Assembly: GCA_013368325.1 (NCBI GenBank)
Contig: JAACJK010000113.1
Location: 124,001-188,000 of the forward strand
DNA: 64,000 bases
DNA from: Ephemerocybe angulata
Taxonomy: Eukaryota > Basidiomycota > Agaricomycetes > Agaricales > Psathyrellaceae
Reading direction: 5' to 3'
The translations under genes were made by a program, and so were the position numbers. Positions 13,456 to 25,395 of this stretch are shown in pieces. Position 1 is the stretch's first letter. The number at the start of each line of letters is the position of its first letter. The notes under the pieces are model-generated. The model was not told the DNA's origin. It did not search any database and saw only the letters and a list, made by a program, of their open reading frames with translations.

Positions 13456-14181
13456 AATTCTGATGATTCTCTTAGACTTTGGATATCTTCTTCTTGATTC
13501 TGTTGGGCGTTGAGGAACATTGTAGTTTCGTTTGATTTCTATCTGGACGATCTGTTGTCAGGTGACGCTTGGGATATTATACACGATCTATTTATAATGG
13601 ACACCCTAGATATTTCTACCTCTTTTCCTTCTATTCTACGGGCTCAGTTCTGTCTGACGGTCTGCTGACTATCTGCGTATAAGTGGACTGCTTCTCAGAG
13701 GTTAGATATCCGGGCCTGGCATGTGCATCACCTCAGGGGCCGGGGAGAGGCTACAGAAGTAGCTGTGTACTCATGCGAGCTGGCTACATGTCCAGCAGGT
13801 GGTTAATGCAAGTTCACATATGCCTGCAAAGAGGCCGAAATGATTCTGACATTGGAATTTGGAACTAAAGCGCCATGCGGGCTGTAGGCTGTTGCCCACG
13901 GGGATCGGAGCCCATATGGGCGCTTAGGGCGCTTAGGATTGGTTGACGGCGTGTCCCGCCTCGGGGAGGCTTGTCACGGTGGCTAGCACTGACCGGAGGG
14001 ACTATCCTCCTCTCCTTATAAATTACCTGCAACAGTAGTAGCAGTATTTTGTATAAAAAGTGAAAGAGCAGAAGAGTCAAGCTTCAATGGTATTCCACAG
14101 GGCGACGCATGAACTGAGCAAAAAAAGGCGAGTATACGACCCAAAGCGCAAAGGTAACAAACCACATCAGTACTTACACAC
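13456..14181. other. Convergent intergenic region, 726 nt
   Basis: Holds the 3' ends of the prolyl oligopeptidase and nucleostemin-family genes. No convincing reading frame or RNA gene is present. Confidence 0.5.
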
Positions 14182-16358
14182 CTACGCCATGAACGTAAAC
14201 TCCAAATCCTCCACACCCTCCATCCCACCCTCACCCATCTCCTCCCTCATCTTCCTGGCCACCAACTTCGCCGCCCTCCTTTCCTTCTTCCTGTCGCCCT
14301 TCAAATTTCGCCGGCTGAGCGGATTACTGCGCTCCATTCGTTTCAGCACGTTCGCGTCTGGCTGAGCATCGTATTCTGGCACGTCCTTGTTGCGTCGCTG
14401 ACGTTTTGGCTGGCGGTGGGCGTAGGAGGGTTCCTTGTCTTCTACGATGGTGGAGGGGACAGCGGAGGAGGGGGCTTCAGTAGCTGTAAGAGCAGCGAAG
14501 CGGTTCGCAGAGGCAGCAGGGGCGGGAGTCACACCCATGCGTGCAGACGGGCCTTCAAAGTCCGAATCCGAGTCAGGCGAGCGCGACCGTTTTACAGAAA
14601 GCCGCGGGATGAGATCCTCGTCTTCCATCTTGTTCTCTTCCCTGATCACCAAATCAGTCCAGCAAGCTTACACAAGCGATGCTCATACTTACCTGCTCAC
14701 ATCCTCGTCTAACGCCATCCCTTCCATCCCAAGACCCAGCTCCTCCCCAATCGCCTCCGCTTCCATCTGCACATCCTTTGCCCCGAACGCACCGGCATCT
14801 GCAGCGTTGAACAGGCCCCCGAGCTCGAACGGCTTGCTCAGCGTAGTCAGAATTTGGGCCTGCCCAACCTGCTCGGCACCGGGGCGGATGATGGGTTCCA
14901 CAGCACCAGACGGGTTGGTTGGCATCGTCGAGGGAATGAGGGAGGGGTGGATGGTCGGGGGTTCGGAGTGGTAGGGGATTTTTTGTGCGTTCCAGTCCGC
15001 GAGTACGTGCCGTGCGGCGGCATTAAGGTCGGGCGTTCCGCCTTTGAGCAGCCGCCCGCTCGACAGAGCGAGCATCGTTAGAAACTCGAGCGTCGAGCCG
15101 TATTCAGGGAGGTTGTAGATCTTTTGCAGCGTTTCGCTTGGCGTTCGAATCATAATCTCCTCCACTAGAACACGATCAGCGGTGACCGGGATGGGGAGAA
15201 ATCGCACTCACCGACTGCAGTGGGGTCCTCTACGTCCTCCACCTTCACCACGTTCCTTAGCAGAACGCTACCCTTTTTCGAGCCTTTACCATCGTCATAG
15301 TCGTCGTCGTCGAAAACAACACCCGGCGAGTCGATCACACGCATCCCTCGTTCTAGCTGGATCGACTGTAGATCTTTTGTATGACCAGCGGCGGCGGCCA
15401 CAGCACAGACCTACGAGAACCATTAGATGAATGATAGTAGGTTCACCCGAGGTACGCGCCTTGCTCCGTTTTAGACTGTTGATCAGGCTACTCTTGCCGA
15501 CGTTGGGGTACCCAACCACTCCGACGGTGACACTCCCCGCGGAAGGCTTATACGCCTTGAGCAGTTTCATGAGTGCAGGCGCTGTACTTGACGAGATGTT
15601 ATTCCGCTGTTGAGACGAGGCATTGTTGAGGAAGGGTAGGGTTGGTGTCGAATGGCGGAGGTATTTGAGCCATGCTTGGGCATTGGCTTTCGGGATAAGA
15701 TCTAGACCACGAGGCAAGCAAAAAAAAAGCTGAGCATTAGCTCGGGTAGAAGGGCTATGGTACGCACCGATCTTGTTCAACACGAATACCAGCTTCTTGC
15801 CCTCTGCCTCCCTCCGTCGTACCTCCTCCTCCACCAGCCGACTCCGGCACCCTTCTGGATCTCTCGCATCCAGGACCAGGATGATGATGTCGCTCTGGTC
15901 GATTACCTTGTGTAGGGCCTTCAGATAGTATCTTCGAATCTGCTCCTTCGTTCTTGTGCTCCCGGTCGAAGACGAAGGATCTTCGATGTGGTTTTCTTGC
16001 TGGAAGGTGTGGGACGATGAGGCTGCATCGGCATCCGCTGCGAGCTGGGCAAGGGTAGAGGTGAGCTCTGAAGCCATCGTCGCATCTGGGTCTAGTTTTT
16101 TGTCGACTGGGATCTATTCGACGAGAATTGAGGATAAACTGGAGATGAATGGGAGTAGACGAACCTCGGTCTTCACCCTGTTTGACTGACGCACTCGTAC
16201 CCTGATATCCGGTAGCTTGGGGATACCAGGATCTTTCTTGAGCTCTATAAAGGCACTTATAGATTAGAGGTTGTCGCAAAGATATGGACGGACTTACTCG
16301 ACTTGAGCGGTACATCGCTCTGCTTTTTGTTTTCTATTCGTTCAACTCGGTATTTCAC
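14182..16358 (-). CDS. Nucleostemin/GNL3-family nucleolar GTPase (Nug1/Grn1-like), 5' end unresolved
   Basis: Seven exons are supported: 16358-16298, 16244-16165, 16113-15768, 15701-15460, 15410-15212, 15164-14693 and 14641-14182, about 619 codons. The order of GTPase motifs is circularly permuted as in the YlqF/nucleostemin family: DARDP, then NKID (split by an intron), then GYPNVGKSS and DSPG. A basic N-terminal KKDPGIPK segment matches the family. The C-terminus is acidic, then rich in Lys/Arg. The family works in 60S ribosome assembly and export. No in-frame ATG precedes the first supported exon: the ATG near 16410 is out of frame, and the left repeat arm begins at 16505. Either a first exon lies in unrecognised sequence, translation begins at the in-frame ATG at 16077, or the 5' end was lost. 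The intron at 15459-15411 appears to be GC-AG. Confidence 0.85.
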
Positions 16359-17767
16359 CTGGAAGTGGATGACAGGAAGACGCACTGGTTCTACCAATTT
16401 TTGTGGACATTTGAAGGCAAGAATTTTGGACTGTGGAGGTTACTGAAAGAAATAGGTCGTGTGAATAATGCCGGCGATTTTTGGCGGCGCTTGCCCCTGC
16501 TCGGGCAGAATGACCCTAACCTTAGAAAATTGATGCAGTGATCAAGCGCCGAACTCAGCTGAGTTAGAAAATGGGCGCTTAGCTTGAATGCTTCGTTCCT
16601 GGTACGCGTATTGTCAGGCAGCATTTCGTTGCCAGATCTTTATGATTTTAAGCTGTAGACAAGGGGGTTGTACGAGGGCCTTTGAGGCGTGATCGGGTTA
16701 ACTGAACGCGCGATGTGTAAACCGTGCCCGCCGTCAGCGCCAAACGGAGATATGAACTTGCAACCACGCGGTCCCGACGCTTCCCGCGCCCACACGGTGC
16801 ACCGAGTCACGCCATTTCACCGACGTGTTCATATCCCGACGTTGGGCGTCGGTTCGGTACTCTCCCGCGCTCCATTCCTTCCCTCTCTTCCCTCCCCTTC
16901 TAAACTTTCCTGGTGCGCGCTGTTCAAATTAGCTTTCTAGCTTTCGCTTCCCCCCCTTCTCTCCAAAATTCTTTGCCGAGCTTCCGTGGCATTCAATCCT
17001 TTTTGCCTCAACGTTGTCAATCATACCATTGAACGTCGGGCGTCGGTGGGCCTTGGGCACCGCCAGATACATATCTATAATTTCCTCCCCTTTCGTCCGC
17101 TTTCAACTTACAGTTACGATACCAGTCGAATAGATGCCTTGGTTGTTTGAATCCTTCTGAATCAAGAAACCCGAAGCCTATCGAACAAGCTTTCCATCAG
17201 CCGCCACACCGACCTGAGAAGCAGGTCCAGTAGTCCAAGCAACATCGACGATGAAGCCGACTTGAGTATATATAATCCCCGCTTCAAGGGAGAAATGACT
17301 ATTTACAACACGACAGCACTTCAAGCTCAAGAGGGTCAAATGGAACGACCAGTCGCAACGTGTACATATGCAAGAAAGTCCAGCCACCATAGAACACCGA
17401 CAACCAGAAGAAAGAGGATAAATAACGAAGACCGGCAGCTGGTCAACGGTCTCAAGCCCAGCCCGTGTTTTGAATATGCGTGATGTGCCAGTAAACGTGT
17501 GAGCTACGTGTGAGCCACAGTGAATGGGAAGCTGCGTCCTAGAGGATGGGCGTCCATGATATGGGTCAAATAAGCAAGATCACCTGGACGCCAGGACGTG
17601 GAAGGAAAGGGAAGGATGTGAAGACAAGACCGGTGAAATATACAGTGAGTCCCATGCGCCTTCGTTGAACGTTCCCTATGCTCTCCTCTGCTGGAGAGTT
17701 GGTTCTCGGGCGGTTAACCGCCCATCTACGCCTTTGTTCTTCGACGTTCTACTTTGAGGGTTGCCTA

Positions 17768-18516
17768 TTAAGCTTTCTTCCGGAGAGGCCCAGAACGAAG
17801 CCGCCGAAACGCGCGAGACAAGGAGCGGAGGATCTACAGACCAGCAAGCGTCAACATGTATTCGACACAACGCAGAAACCGGACGAACCCTCATAATCCG
17901 ATTCCAACGTTTCTCGCCTCGAAGACTTCGACTCGATTGCTGAGATGACCGAAGACCCTCCTCAACAGGATCACATGGCTCGAAGACGGTCCCAGTCTCG
18001 CTTCGATAATCTTCTCCGTCCTCGTCGTCGTCGTTCTCCTGTGGGTGGGGAAGCAAAGGTGAGCGAGGGTCAGGAAAAGGACATCAGAGCGTACTCACGT
18101 CGTATATTACAGAATAAGTCAAGCGGGTGTCGATGGTGGTCTACACAACAAGAAGTAAACATGGTGCCCCATTCAGCCTCTCAGGACACCAGCTGGAAAC
18201 CAGAGAAACGCACCATAAGCCAATCGTTCTGCCTTAAAGTTGTCGAAGATGACGAAGCCGTCGATGAGGAGGTGTAGTTTCCAGCGAGCGCAATGGTGGA
18301 CCCAGCAGGTATGTTGAGCTGGATATTTCTCGAAACGGCGTCGCTAAAGTCTTCAAGCTTCACAGACACGCCTTTTCCATTCGTCAAAGCAAAGGAAAAC
18401 GAGGGATAGCGTTCAAGTTTGCGTGCTGGCGGCAGGACAGCGACTTTCTCATACTGAGGCTTCTCTGTCATGCCAAGGTGGTGTTGAGGAAAGCTCTGGG
18501 AGCAGGTTAGGATCAT
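17768..18516 (-). CDS. Orphan small protein, left-arm copy
   Basis: Four exons (18516-18214, 18140-18099, 18038-17889, 17833-17768), all phase-consistent, give 186 residues, or 171 from the second Met at 18471. The protein starts with a compact, probably folded segment: RYPSFSFALTNGKG, then DFSDAVSRNI, then an IPAGSTIALAGNY stretch. A Ser/Thr run leads to NDWLM, TTIDTRLTYSVIYD (exon 2), an acidic EDGEDY stretch, and a basic amphipathic C-terminal helix rich in Arg and Leu. I do not recognise the family. Every splice site and the stop are shared with the right-arm copy, and the overall plan with the third copy at 31537-32221. The C-terminal helix suggests membrane or nucleic-acid contact, but this is inference. 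Confidence 0.75.
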
Positions 18517-20330
18517 GGGAATTAAAGATAGAGTAGTTAAAGACTGTATGCTGTTTTGTAGCAGAGGAGAAAGGGAAACGAGGCGAAGGAAGGTGGAAGG
18601 AAGAGGGAAAGGGGGCGGAAAGAGGGAAGAGACGGTGGTGGTGGAGGACCAGAAAGCAGCCAAAGACCGGTGGAGCGAGTAAGGCCAGGGACAGGGTCCA
18701 CGACAGCACCCTGCCCGTCCAACGGGTACAATCCAGGTCGCCGGCCTTGCTCAAGCCAGATGATCGAATCAGAAGGTCAGAACGAATGCGGCCACGGAGC
18801 ACCCTGCACGACACTTTGGACTCGATTGCGAGCCCTCAAATTGAAATAGGCATATTCCGCCACGAAAGGGCAGGATAGAGGGCTCGATATGGGAGGATGT
18901 GAAGGACGAGTAGGCGATATTTTGTGCACAATCATCCAGAAGGGGTAAGATCCATGGCCAGCCGCTGGGAAGCTGGAAGTGGGAAAGGTTGATGGGTCCT
19001 TGAACCTGCAAATTTGGTTAGACGGCAGCACGGTGAGTGTAGGAATGGTAATTGACTTGCCAGGACCGTAATTAACCTCCAAACCAGGACGGGCACATCG
19101 GTATACTCAAGTTTTACAAGCAGTTCGAACGAGTTTCAAGGGGAAAGTGGACCGGCGGGAAGGCTGGGGGCAGGAGGGCATACTGAAGGGCTGGATTGTG
19201 GCCTTCGTCGGGAGATGGTGCGTGGTTCATCATTACTGCCACAGAGACAAGCTAAACTCGTCTGCGTACTGGGGTCGGTGGGTGACTTGATACCGAGAAG
19301 TCTTGTCGCCCACCCTTTCCTGCCCGTCTCCGGGTCGACCCTCTGTCGACGGTCCTCCCAACACCAATGGACGCTTGCGTCGACATAACCCTCCTCCCAC
19401 AACTCCTCATACACCAGAAGGGAAATTCACCCCCTTCAAGCTCTGCCTCCCGCCTACGCCCTTCTCAGAGTCGTTGAACCTTCAACGAACCACAAATCCT
19501 CGCCTCTGAGAGCGCCGGCTCTCGAATCACCGTGCACTCCAAGCACTCTCATGCTCGGGCACCTCTCAATGATATCGTCTACCCAACGTTGACCCAACGA
19601 CCCTCAGTCAAACACAATGCCCTGCAATTGCCAGCAAGCCTGGGCCCCCCGTCAAGTTTTTCCCAACCCGGGCCGCCGCACACCCGACCTCAAACTGGAC
19701 CGTTTGGATAGCGATTTCCGAGGTTCAAGGCACAGCGATACCTAGTTCTGGGAGGTTCTATGGCCTCCATCCTGTGGATTTTTTGCACGCTCGGTCGAGT
19801 AGCAACGATCCCCACCCAAGTCGCGACGGTCGGAGACGGTTCTTGGCTAGCAAGAGTCCCATTCCTTGAGTCTGGATTTCGAACTTGATAGGCTGGAGAT
19901 GGCCCTCGAGACACCGGAACACGCTTTTTCTGGTCCGAAGGATGGCATGAATGAAGCCAGCCAGGACCCCAGTGCCCAAGTTCAAGGCTTGAAATCCAAC
20001 GAAACACCCTCTCTGCCCCGAAGGTCGGTTTGCTGAGGAAGTCGCCTAGGATCCCAGCCAAGCCTTCGGACTAGACCCTTCATTCTCCTGGGCCAGTACT
20101 CCTCAAGAGTTCCTACTGGTCTGCCAAGCTTTAGGCGCCCGGGCCCCCGAGGAAGCTGTGCAGCTGAACCAGTCGTCGGTTTCGGTATCCTCTGTTCAAG
20201 AGTTCGAGGCGCTTCACGAAGACGGCACAGAGATATGCAAGACCGAAGAGAGACTCAGACACGAAGCTGGCGCTGCCGAAACACTGTTCAAGTTGAGGAA
20301 GTTGAGGGGAGGCGGATCACCCCGTCCTGG

Positions 20331-21047
20331 TCACTCGAGGCACGATAGAAGTGATCGAGTTCCACACCGAAGCCTCTGCGACGAGCTTCTACGGCCGTCT
20401 TCTAGAGAGGACTCCAGAGATTCCAGAGGCGGGGGCCCTTCGTGGGTGTCAGTGTTGTCGCGCTGCCTGTGAATGTCGTCGATTGCTTGAGGGTTGAGGG
20501 ACAGTTTTGCTTGGAGGAGGGCACTGTCTTTTCTAGAATCCAGGAGGCCTCTGTCGTCTTGTGTTAGTCTTCTGGAGGGTGCTGTCGGCAAGTGGGATGA
20601 GGGTGGGCGAGTTGAAGTCGAAGCCCAGGGGCCGTCGAGACGCGCCTCGAGGTGGCCCGCTTCCCTGTGTTGACTCTTCTTCCAGGCTGGACATAGAATT
20701 GTCTTGCCCGCCTTTGCCACGGTGACGTCCCCGACTTGCCCTTGCTTGGATGTGTCCTTGTGGTCTGGTACTTGGGCGTGCTCGAGCGGGAAATGGGAGA
20801 ATCGGCGCTTCGTGCTTGGAGAGTTGCGGTGACACTCTTCGCCTGCAACTTCGAATTCCTTTTCGTTTGGACTGAATGCCGTTCTGGTATCTTCCTCTTG
20901 TGCATCTTGTGCTTTACAAGTGCTAAAATCGTTAGGTGGGATTGTTGTGGAGGAGAAACTGGTCGAAGGAGGAGTTAACTCACGCGTCAAACGCGACAAA
21001 CGCTTCGTCGGACTCTGGGCACTCTCCTCTCGAACTGCCCCGGCCAA
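20331..21047 (-). pseudogene. Decaying coding-like sequence in the left arm
   Basis: A 238-codon frame stays open on this strand, and short peptide blocks in it (for example AKAGKTILCPAWKKS) are shared with the right arm at 47705-47990. Between blocks, 1-2 nt indels shift the frame of one arm relative to the other. The opposite strand also has conserved blocks here (20083-20472). A likely exon ending ESDEAFVAFDA before a GTGAGT at about 20990 precedes it. I read this as remnants of one or more genes duplicated with the arm. Which strand was coding cannot be settled by eye, and no family is recognised. Confidence 0.3.
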
Positions 21048-21391
21048 CCTCGCCCTCCGACCTATATCCTCAGCCTACGAACATCTCAAGCATATCATCT
21101 TTCCGCCCTTCCACCTTCCTTCCTCCCAGATTTATTCTCAAGTCAATGCCTTGTTTCTCCAACTCTGTCGCTGCTTCAAGTTTTCTAGCCCCGGCATTGA
21201 AAGACGTTTTCAGTCCTATGATAGAACTCCTGGATTCGACTTCCGAGAGAGTTGCTTAAATGGAGGAGTCGACGAGCAGTTTCGTAGTGGTTGTGGTTCC
21301 CACATTGGTAGTGGGACTCTGTGGGGAATGGGCGAGGTCGTCATGTCGTGGTCCAAGCGTGCTGGGTCTGCGCGGGTGCAAAACTCGCTTA

Positions 21392-23330
21392 TGCTGAATG
21401 TTTTACGGGCCCCACCCAATCAGGAGCCGTGCTGGGGCCCCGTTTTACAGCCGGCACCGCCATCACTCGGCTGCCGTCGGCATCACGGCGCGGCTGATTG
21501 GTCATCGGGAAATATCCGAAAGAGGACCGCGCTGGTCAGCGCGCTCGCATTTCGGCGGCTCTCTGTGTTGCTCGCTTCCCCCAAATTTATTCGGTTCCCC
21601 AATGCTGTCATCGGAGGTAGCCATGGGTGCACAGTGTGAGTTGTGAGTGCTGGGCCTGGGCTGGGGACTCATAGTTTAGCAGCCTAGTGTACAGATTGGT
21701 CCTGTATTTCACTGTACTACTGGAATGATACACATCCTGCCCTCGTGAAATGCCCCCACTGGTCATAGAATAGCATTATACACCTTTAGAGCAGTCCTGG
21801 ATGCCGCATTGGCATTGGGGGGACTCGGTTGAGGCCATGATTGAGGCCATGAGACTGTGAGCATTTCGTGGGAAACATTCTGGTAATAGGCGCCCGCCCT
21901 GCTCATCGTGCCTGTTACTGGCTCAGCTACAAATAAGTAGCCGTTTGGTGGCAATAAGTTGCATAAGTACTTATTCCAGAACGTTTTACGGTAAAACAGC
22001 CTGATTTACGGCGAACCGGTTTATTTTACAGCAACCCGCTTGCATTTCGCTTGCGGGTTTCGATGGGCGGAGAGCCTGGATTCTCGAACGTGTGGCCATC
22101 AAATTTGATCAAACCCTATTGTAATCTAATCTTTACAGTATTATATCCAGGTGTCACCATGTAGCTTGCAAATCAAATGTAGGGACTGTAGTCTACATTG
22201 GTAGAATACTATGGGTCACCATGGCAGTTCAAGCAGCCCTTGAAGTCCAGGTCACCTCCCATTTCTCCCTTACATCTGTATACATATGAGTTTCACCATA
22301 TCTCAGCCATATTTGGCCTGCATCCCATCACGAACGGTGCTTATGCTCACGCCTCTGAGTCGTCATAGTACAGGCTCCTCACTGACTCTGTCCCTAATCT
22401 TATTTACATGTTCTACCGGTACGTCTACTTATTACAAAGTATCATGCTGCGCCGGGGAGTGGGTCCATCCCACGAACTTCGCCCAGACCGATGTGGGCGC
22501 GCCAGACTCCCGGTCGCCATCACCCCATCCCACGCAACAATCGGCACTTCAAATGAACCTCGGCGCCATGTCCCAGACTTGCGGTAAGGGCACCCTTTGT
22601 AAAACGGGTGTAAAACAAGTGGAATAAGGCCGCTTATGCTGTTTCGGACCGCGACCCTTCTTTCATTTACGGTTTTGCCACTCACGACCTCAAACCATGG
22701 CACTATGGCTCTCTCTTTCCAACGACCACCAAGCTGAACATCTACGTGGATAAAACTTGTTCTAGGCAGGCACTGACACGGAAACTATCTCTCTTTCTTT
22801 TGCCAGTTCTTCTTGTATAACGGTACATGTACCAGCGAAAATCTGCGAAAATGCCATCAAATTGTCGACCGATTCTTAACGTCCAACCACAGTCTCAAAG
22901 ACCCGTGTAGCTCGGTAAATTCAACACCGAGGCTGGAGAAACACATCGCGATCATTAGCCTGACCGTGCACTCATCCGCCTGGATGAAGCCCCACCTCGC
23001 CGACAGTCTCTATTTCCGTTCAGTAGAACTGCATTGCATAGTGACCGCCTGAGGAGCCAATGCGGGCGCGTTGACAGCCCGTATCCTATACCATATCTTG
23101 TTAACAAGAAGAGTGGACACGCAGCGTTAGGCACTACTCAAACATGGCATCCTTAGGCGGATATTGGCTACCATGGGTGGACGAGGGTCCCTCATATTCT
23201 GCAGGCTCTACCTTCCAAATCTCTACCCCAGAATCAACTCGGCAAAAAGCGCATAAATGTGAGCATCCAATTATTCATTAGCGTAGTATATCCCGCAAAC
23301 AAATCCAACCACAACCACAACCCCGCCCCT
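21392..23330. other. Intergenic region, 1.9 kb
   Basis: Lies between the left arm and the stop of the aminopeptidase gene. Open frames are short and lack domains. Several short runs with the word TTTTAC/GTAAAA recur around 21415-22030. Nothing else is supported. Confidence 0.4.
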
Positions 23331-25318
23331 CTAAATCGCCTCAAATCCCAGTAAACCCTGACACGCTCCCTCAACGTCCTCAATCTACACACCCGTAAGC
23401 CTCCCACAACCAACAAATGAAACAGAAAAGCAACGGACCTCTTTTGGTGCGCTAGCAGACAGCACGATAGGGTCGGACTTGGTGACAAGAACCTCGTCCT
23501 AAAACAACAGTTCAATCGTTGCAGTTCATAGGTAGGAAGACATACGAACCTCAATCCTAACTCCAAGGTTATGGAACCACTTCGGGAAGTTAGCCGTAGG
23601 AGGCACATACACCCCCGGTTCAATAGTAATCACATTCCCCTCCCTCAACCTATCCACCAAACCACTCAGTCCACATATTCCCTCCAAAAACAACGACAAC
23701 TTGAAAGCAAGAACCACTCACGTCGCACTCCGATCAAACCACGTCGACTCATGCAAATCAATCCCAATCGGATGACTCAAATAATGCGGGTACAACACCC
23801 TATCAAGGTCACTCGCACTCCTCCCTTCAAGGTTGAACCCAATCTGCCCGAGCTCCGTGCGCAGAAGCTTCAGCGACATGCGGTGCAGGTCGTGTAGGGT
23901 GACGGAGGCTTCTTCTGTGCAGAGGGCGACGAGCTCGCGCTGGGCAGCTAGGACAGCGCTGTATAGGTCTCTTTGGGGATTCGTAAAGGTGCCTGAGGCA
24001 GGGAACGTCCGAGCTGAAGGAAGGAAGGAAGGTTCCGGTTAATACCCAGTGGCCAATGGGAGGGATGTAGAAGAACCCACTAATATCCGAAGCGTATCCA
24101 CTACGAGTATATCAGCGCACATCCACACAAAGAAAAAGGTGGACGGATACCCACTTGTATTCACACCCAGCATCAATAAGCACAAGGTCATCCTTCCCAA
24201 GCGTCATATTATTCGACGTATAATGGATAATAAGCGAGTTGGCGCCAGACGCAACGACGGGCACGTACGCCGGCCTCTGCGACCCCCCAAGCGCACAAAT
24301 ATACTCAAAGTGCGCCGCAAGCGCGCTTTCCGGCATCCCAGGCTGGGCGAACCGCATCGTCTTCGCATGTGCGCGTCCACTAATAGTAGCAGCCTTGTGC
24401 ATCACAGCCTGCTCGGCTTTGCTTTTAACGTGGCGCAGCTTCGCGACTTCGGGTGCGAGCGCCCGGCGCTTCATGCTGGAGAGGTTTTCCAAAGCCAGCT
24501 CGGGGTCGCCACCGCGTATTGAGGATGTGAGGTATTTGAGGAGAGATTTGGAGGAGCTGCGGCGGGGGGTGTCGGGGATGTCGACGAAGACGTTGGAGGA
24601 GGCGGAGACGAGGGACTTCAGCTGGGAGGTGAAGGTGGATATTGGGACTGCGTTGTCGGCTTTGAATATTCGCTCAACGTCTGTGTATCCCGTTCTATGA
24701 GGGAATGGTTAGGGTTTCAGGTAGGGAGAGTGGGAGTAACGAACCTTGCACCGTCCCATTTCTCTTTTGCTAGGTCCTTTCCGGCGGAGAAGAGAGTCAT
24801 CCTGTACCCCTTGGACGAGGACGTCTTTTCCAGAATGACAGCCGAATCTGGTTCCTCGAAGCCGGTCAAGTACCAAAAGTCGGAGGCCTGTCTGTGTTTG
24901 TAGCTTCATCGACAATAAGCCCCTGTCCGACGCGTATAGACTCCAAAGATCCTTACAATATGTCTGCAAGAGTATATGAGTTTCTGAGAGAAAGCCGTCG
25001 GGATTCACGCACTTGAACTCATGTACTTGATCGGTGAAGCCACCGCAACGACGATGCTGTTATTGGGCAGCATGTCCATCAGCTGCTTCCGCCTCTGCTC
25101 ATACTCCTCTGCGGGTATTCCTGGGGTAAGGTCATGCCTGCTGTCGACTATCTCGGCGAATTAGGTGGATGTGCTGGAGCAAGAGAGGGCTGCGTACACA
25201 GATGCGGATGCGACTCGGGCACTGGCTGGCCAAACTGGGTTGGCTTGGAGGAGATGAGGCGTCTGCAGCGCGGGAGACGCGAGGGGACACGGTGGAGAGA
25301 AGCAAACATGCAGATCAT
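23331..25318 (-). CDS. ICP55: Xaa-Pro aminopeptidase 3-like / intermediate cleaving peptidase Icp55
   Basis: Ten exons (25318-25200, 25137-25013, 24963-24957, 24903-24745, 24694-24155, 24100-24081, 24013-23722, 23664-23550, 23498-23439, 23384-23331) give 496 residues with all phases closing. Exon 3 is a 7 nt microexon that restores SSNIFYKHRQASDFWYLTGF, a family hallmark. The Arg-rich, Ser-containing first 25 residues look like a mitochondrial presequence. The aminopeptidase-P N-domain is followed by the pita-bread metallopeptidase domain. Metal ligands are seen as Asp in LIDAGCEY, Asp in GYASDITRTFP, His in HYLSHPIGIDLHE, Glu in TIEPGVYVPP and Glu in GVRIEDEVLV. Icp55 removes a destabilising N-terminal residue from matrix proteins after MPP cleavage. 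An alternative start at 25309 would shorten it by three residues. Confidence 0.93.
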
Positions 25319-25395
25319 CCGCGGAAGCGCCCGACGACCGCTGTAGATGGACCCTAACCCTACGTTTCGCTACTAATTGGGGGGAATCACATGGC

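Larger units (their letters stand above)
16505..21391. repeat. Left arm of a long inverted repeat (about 4.9 kb)
   Basis: Reverse-complementary to 47285-52398. Homology starts at GCAGAATGACCCTAACC (16505) and ends at GCAAAACTCGCTTA (21391); sequence outside both ends is unrelated between arms. Between about 16.5 and 19.1 kb the arms are very similar (8 differences counted over ~170 nt at the start of the small gene). From 19.1 to 21.4 kb identity drops to roughly 85-90% by eye, with many indels. No transposase, terminal inverted repeat of its own or target-site duplication was found, so this looks like a segmental duplication. Confidence 0.92.

Noticed and set aside
10195..14181. A ribosomal cyclic-peptide cluster around the prolyl oligopeptidase
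   Set aside because: No short precursor-peptide gene with a proline-flanked core was found on either side, and the neighbours are housekeeping genes.
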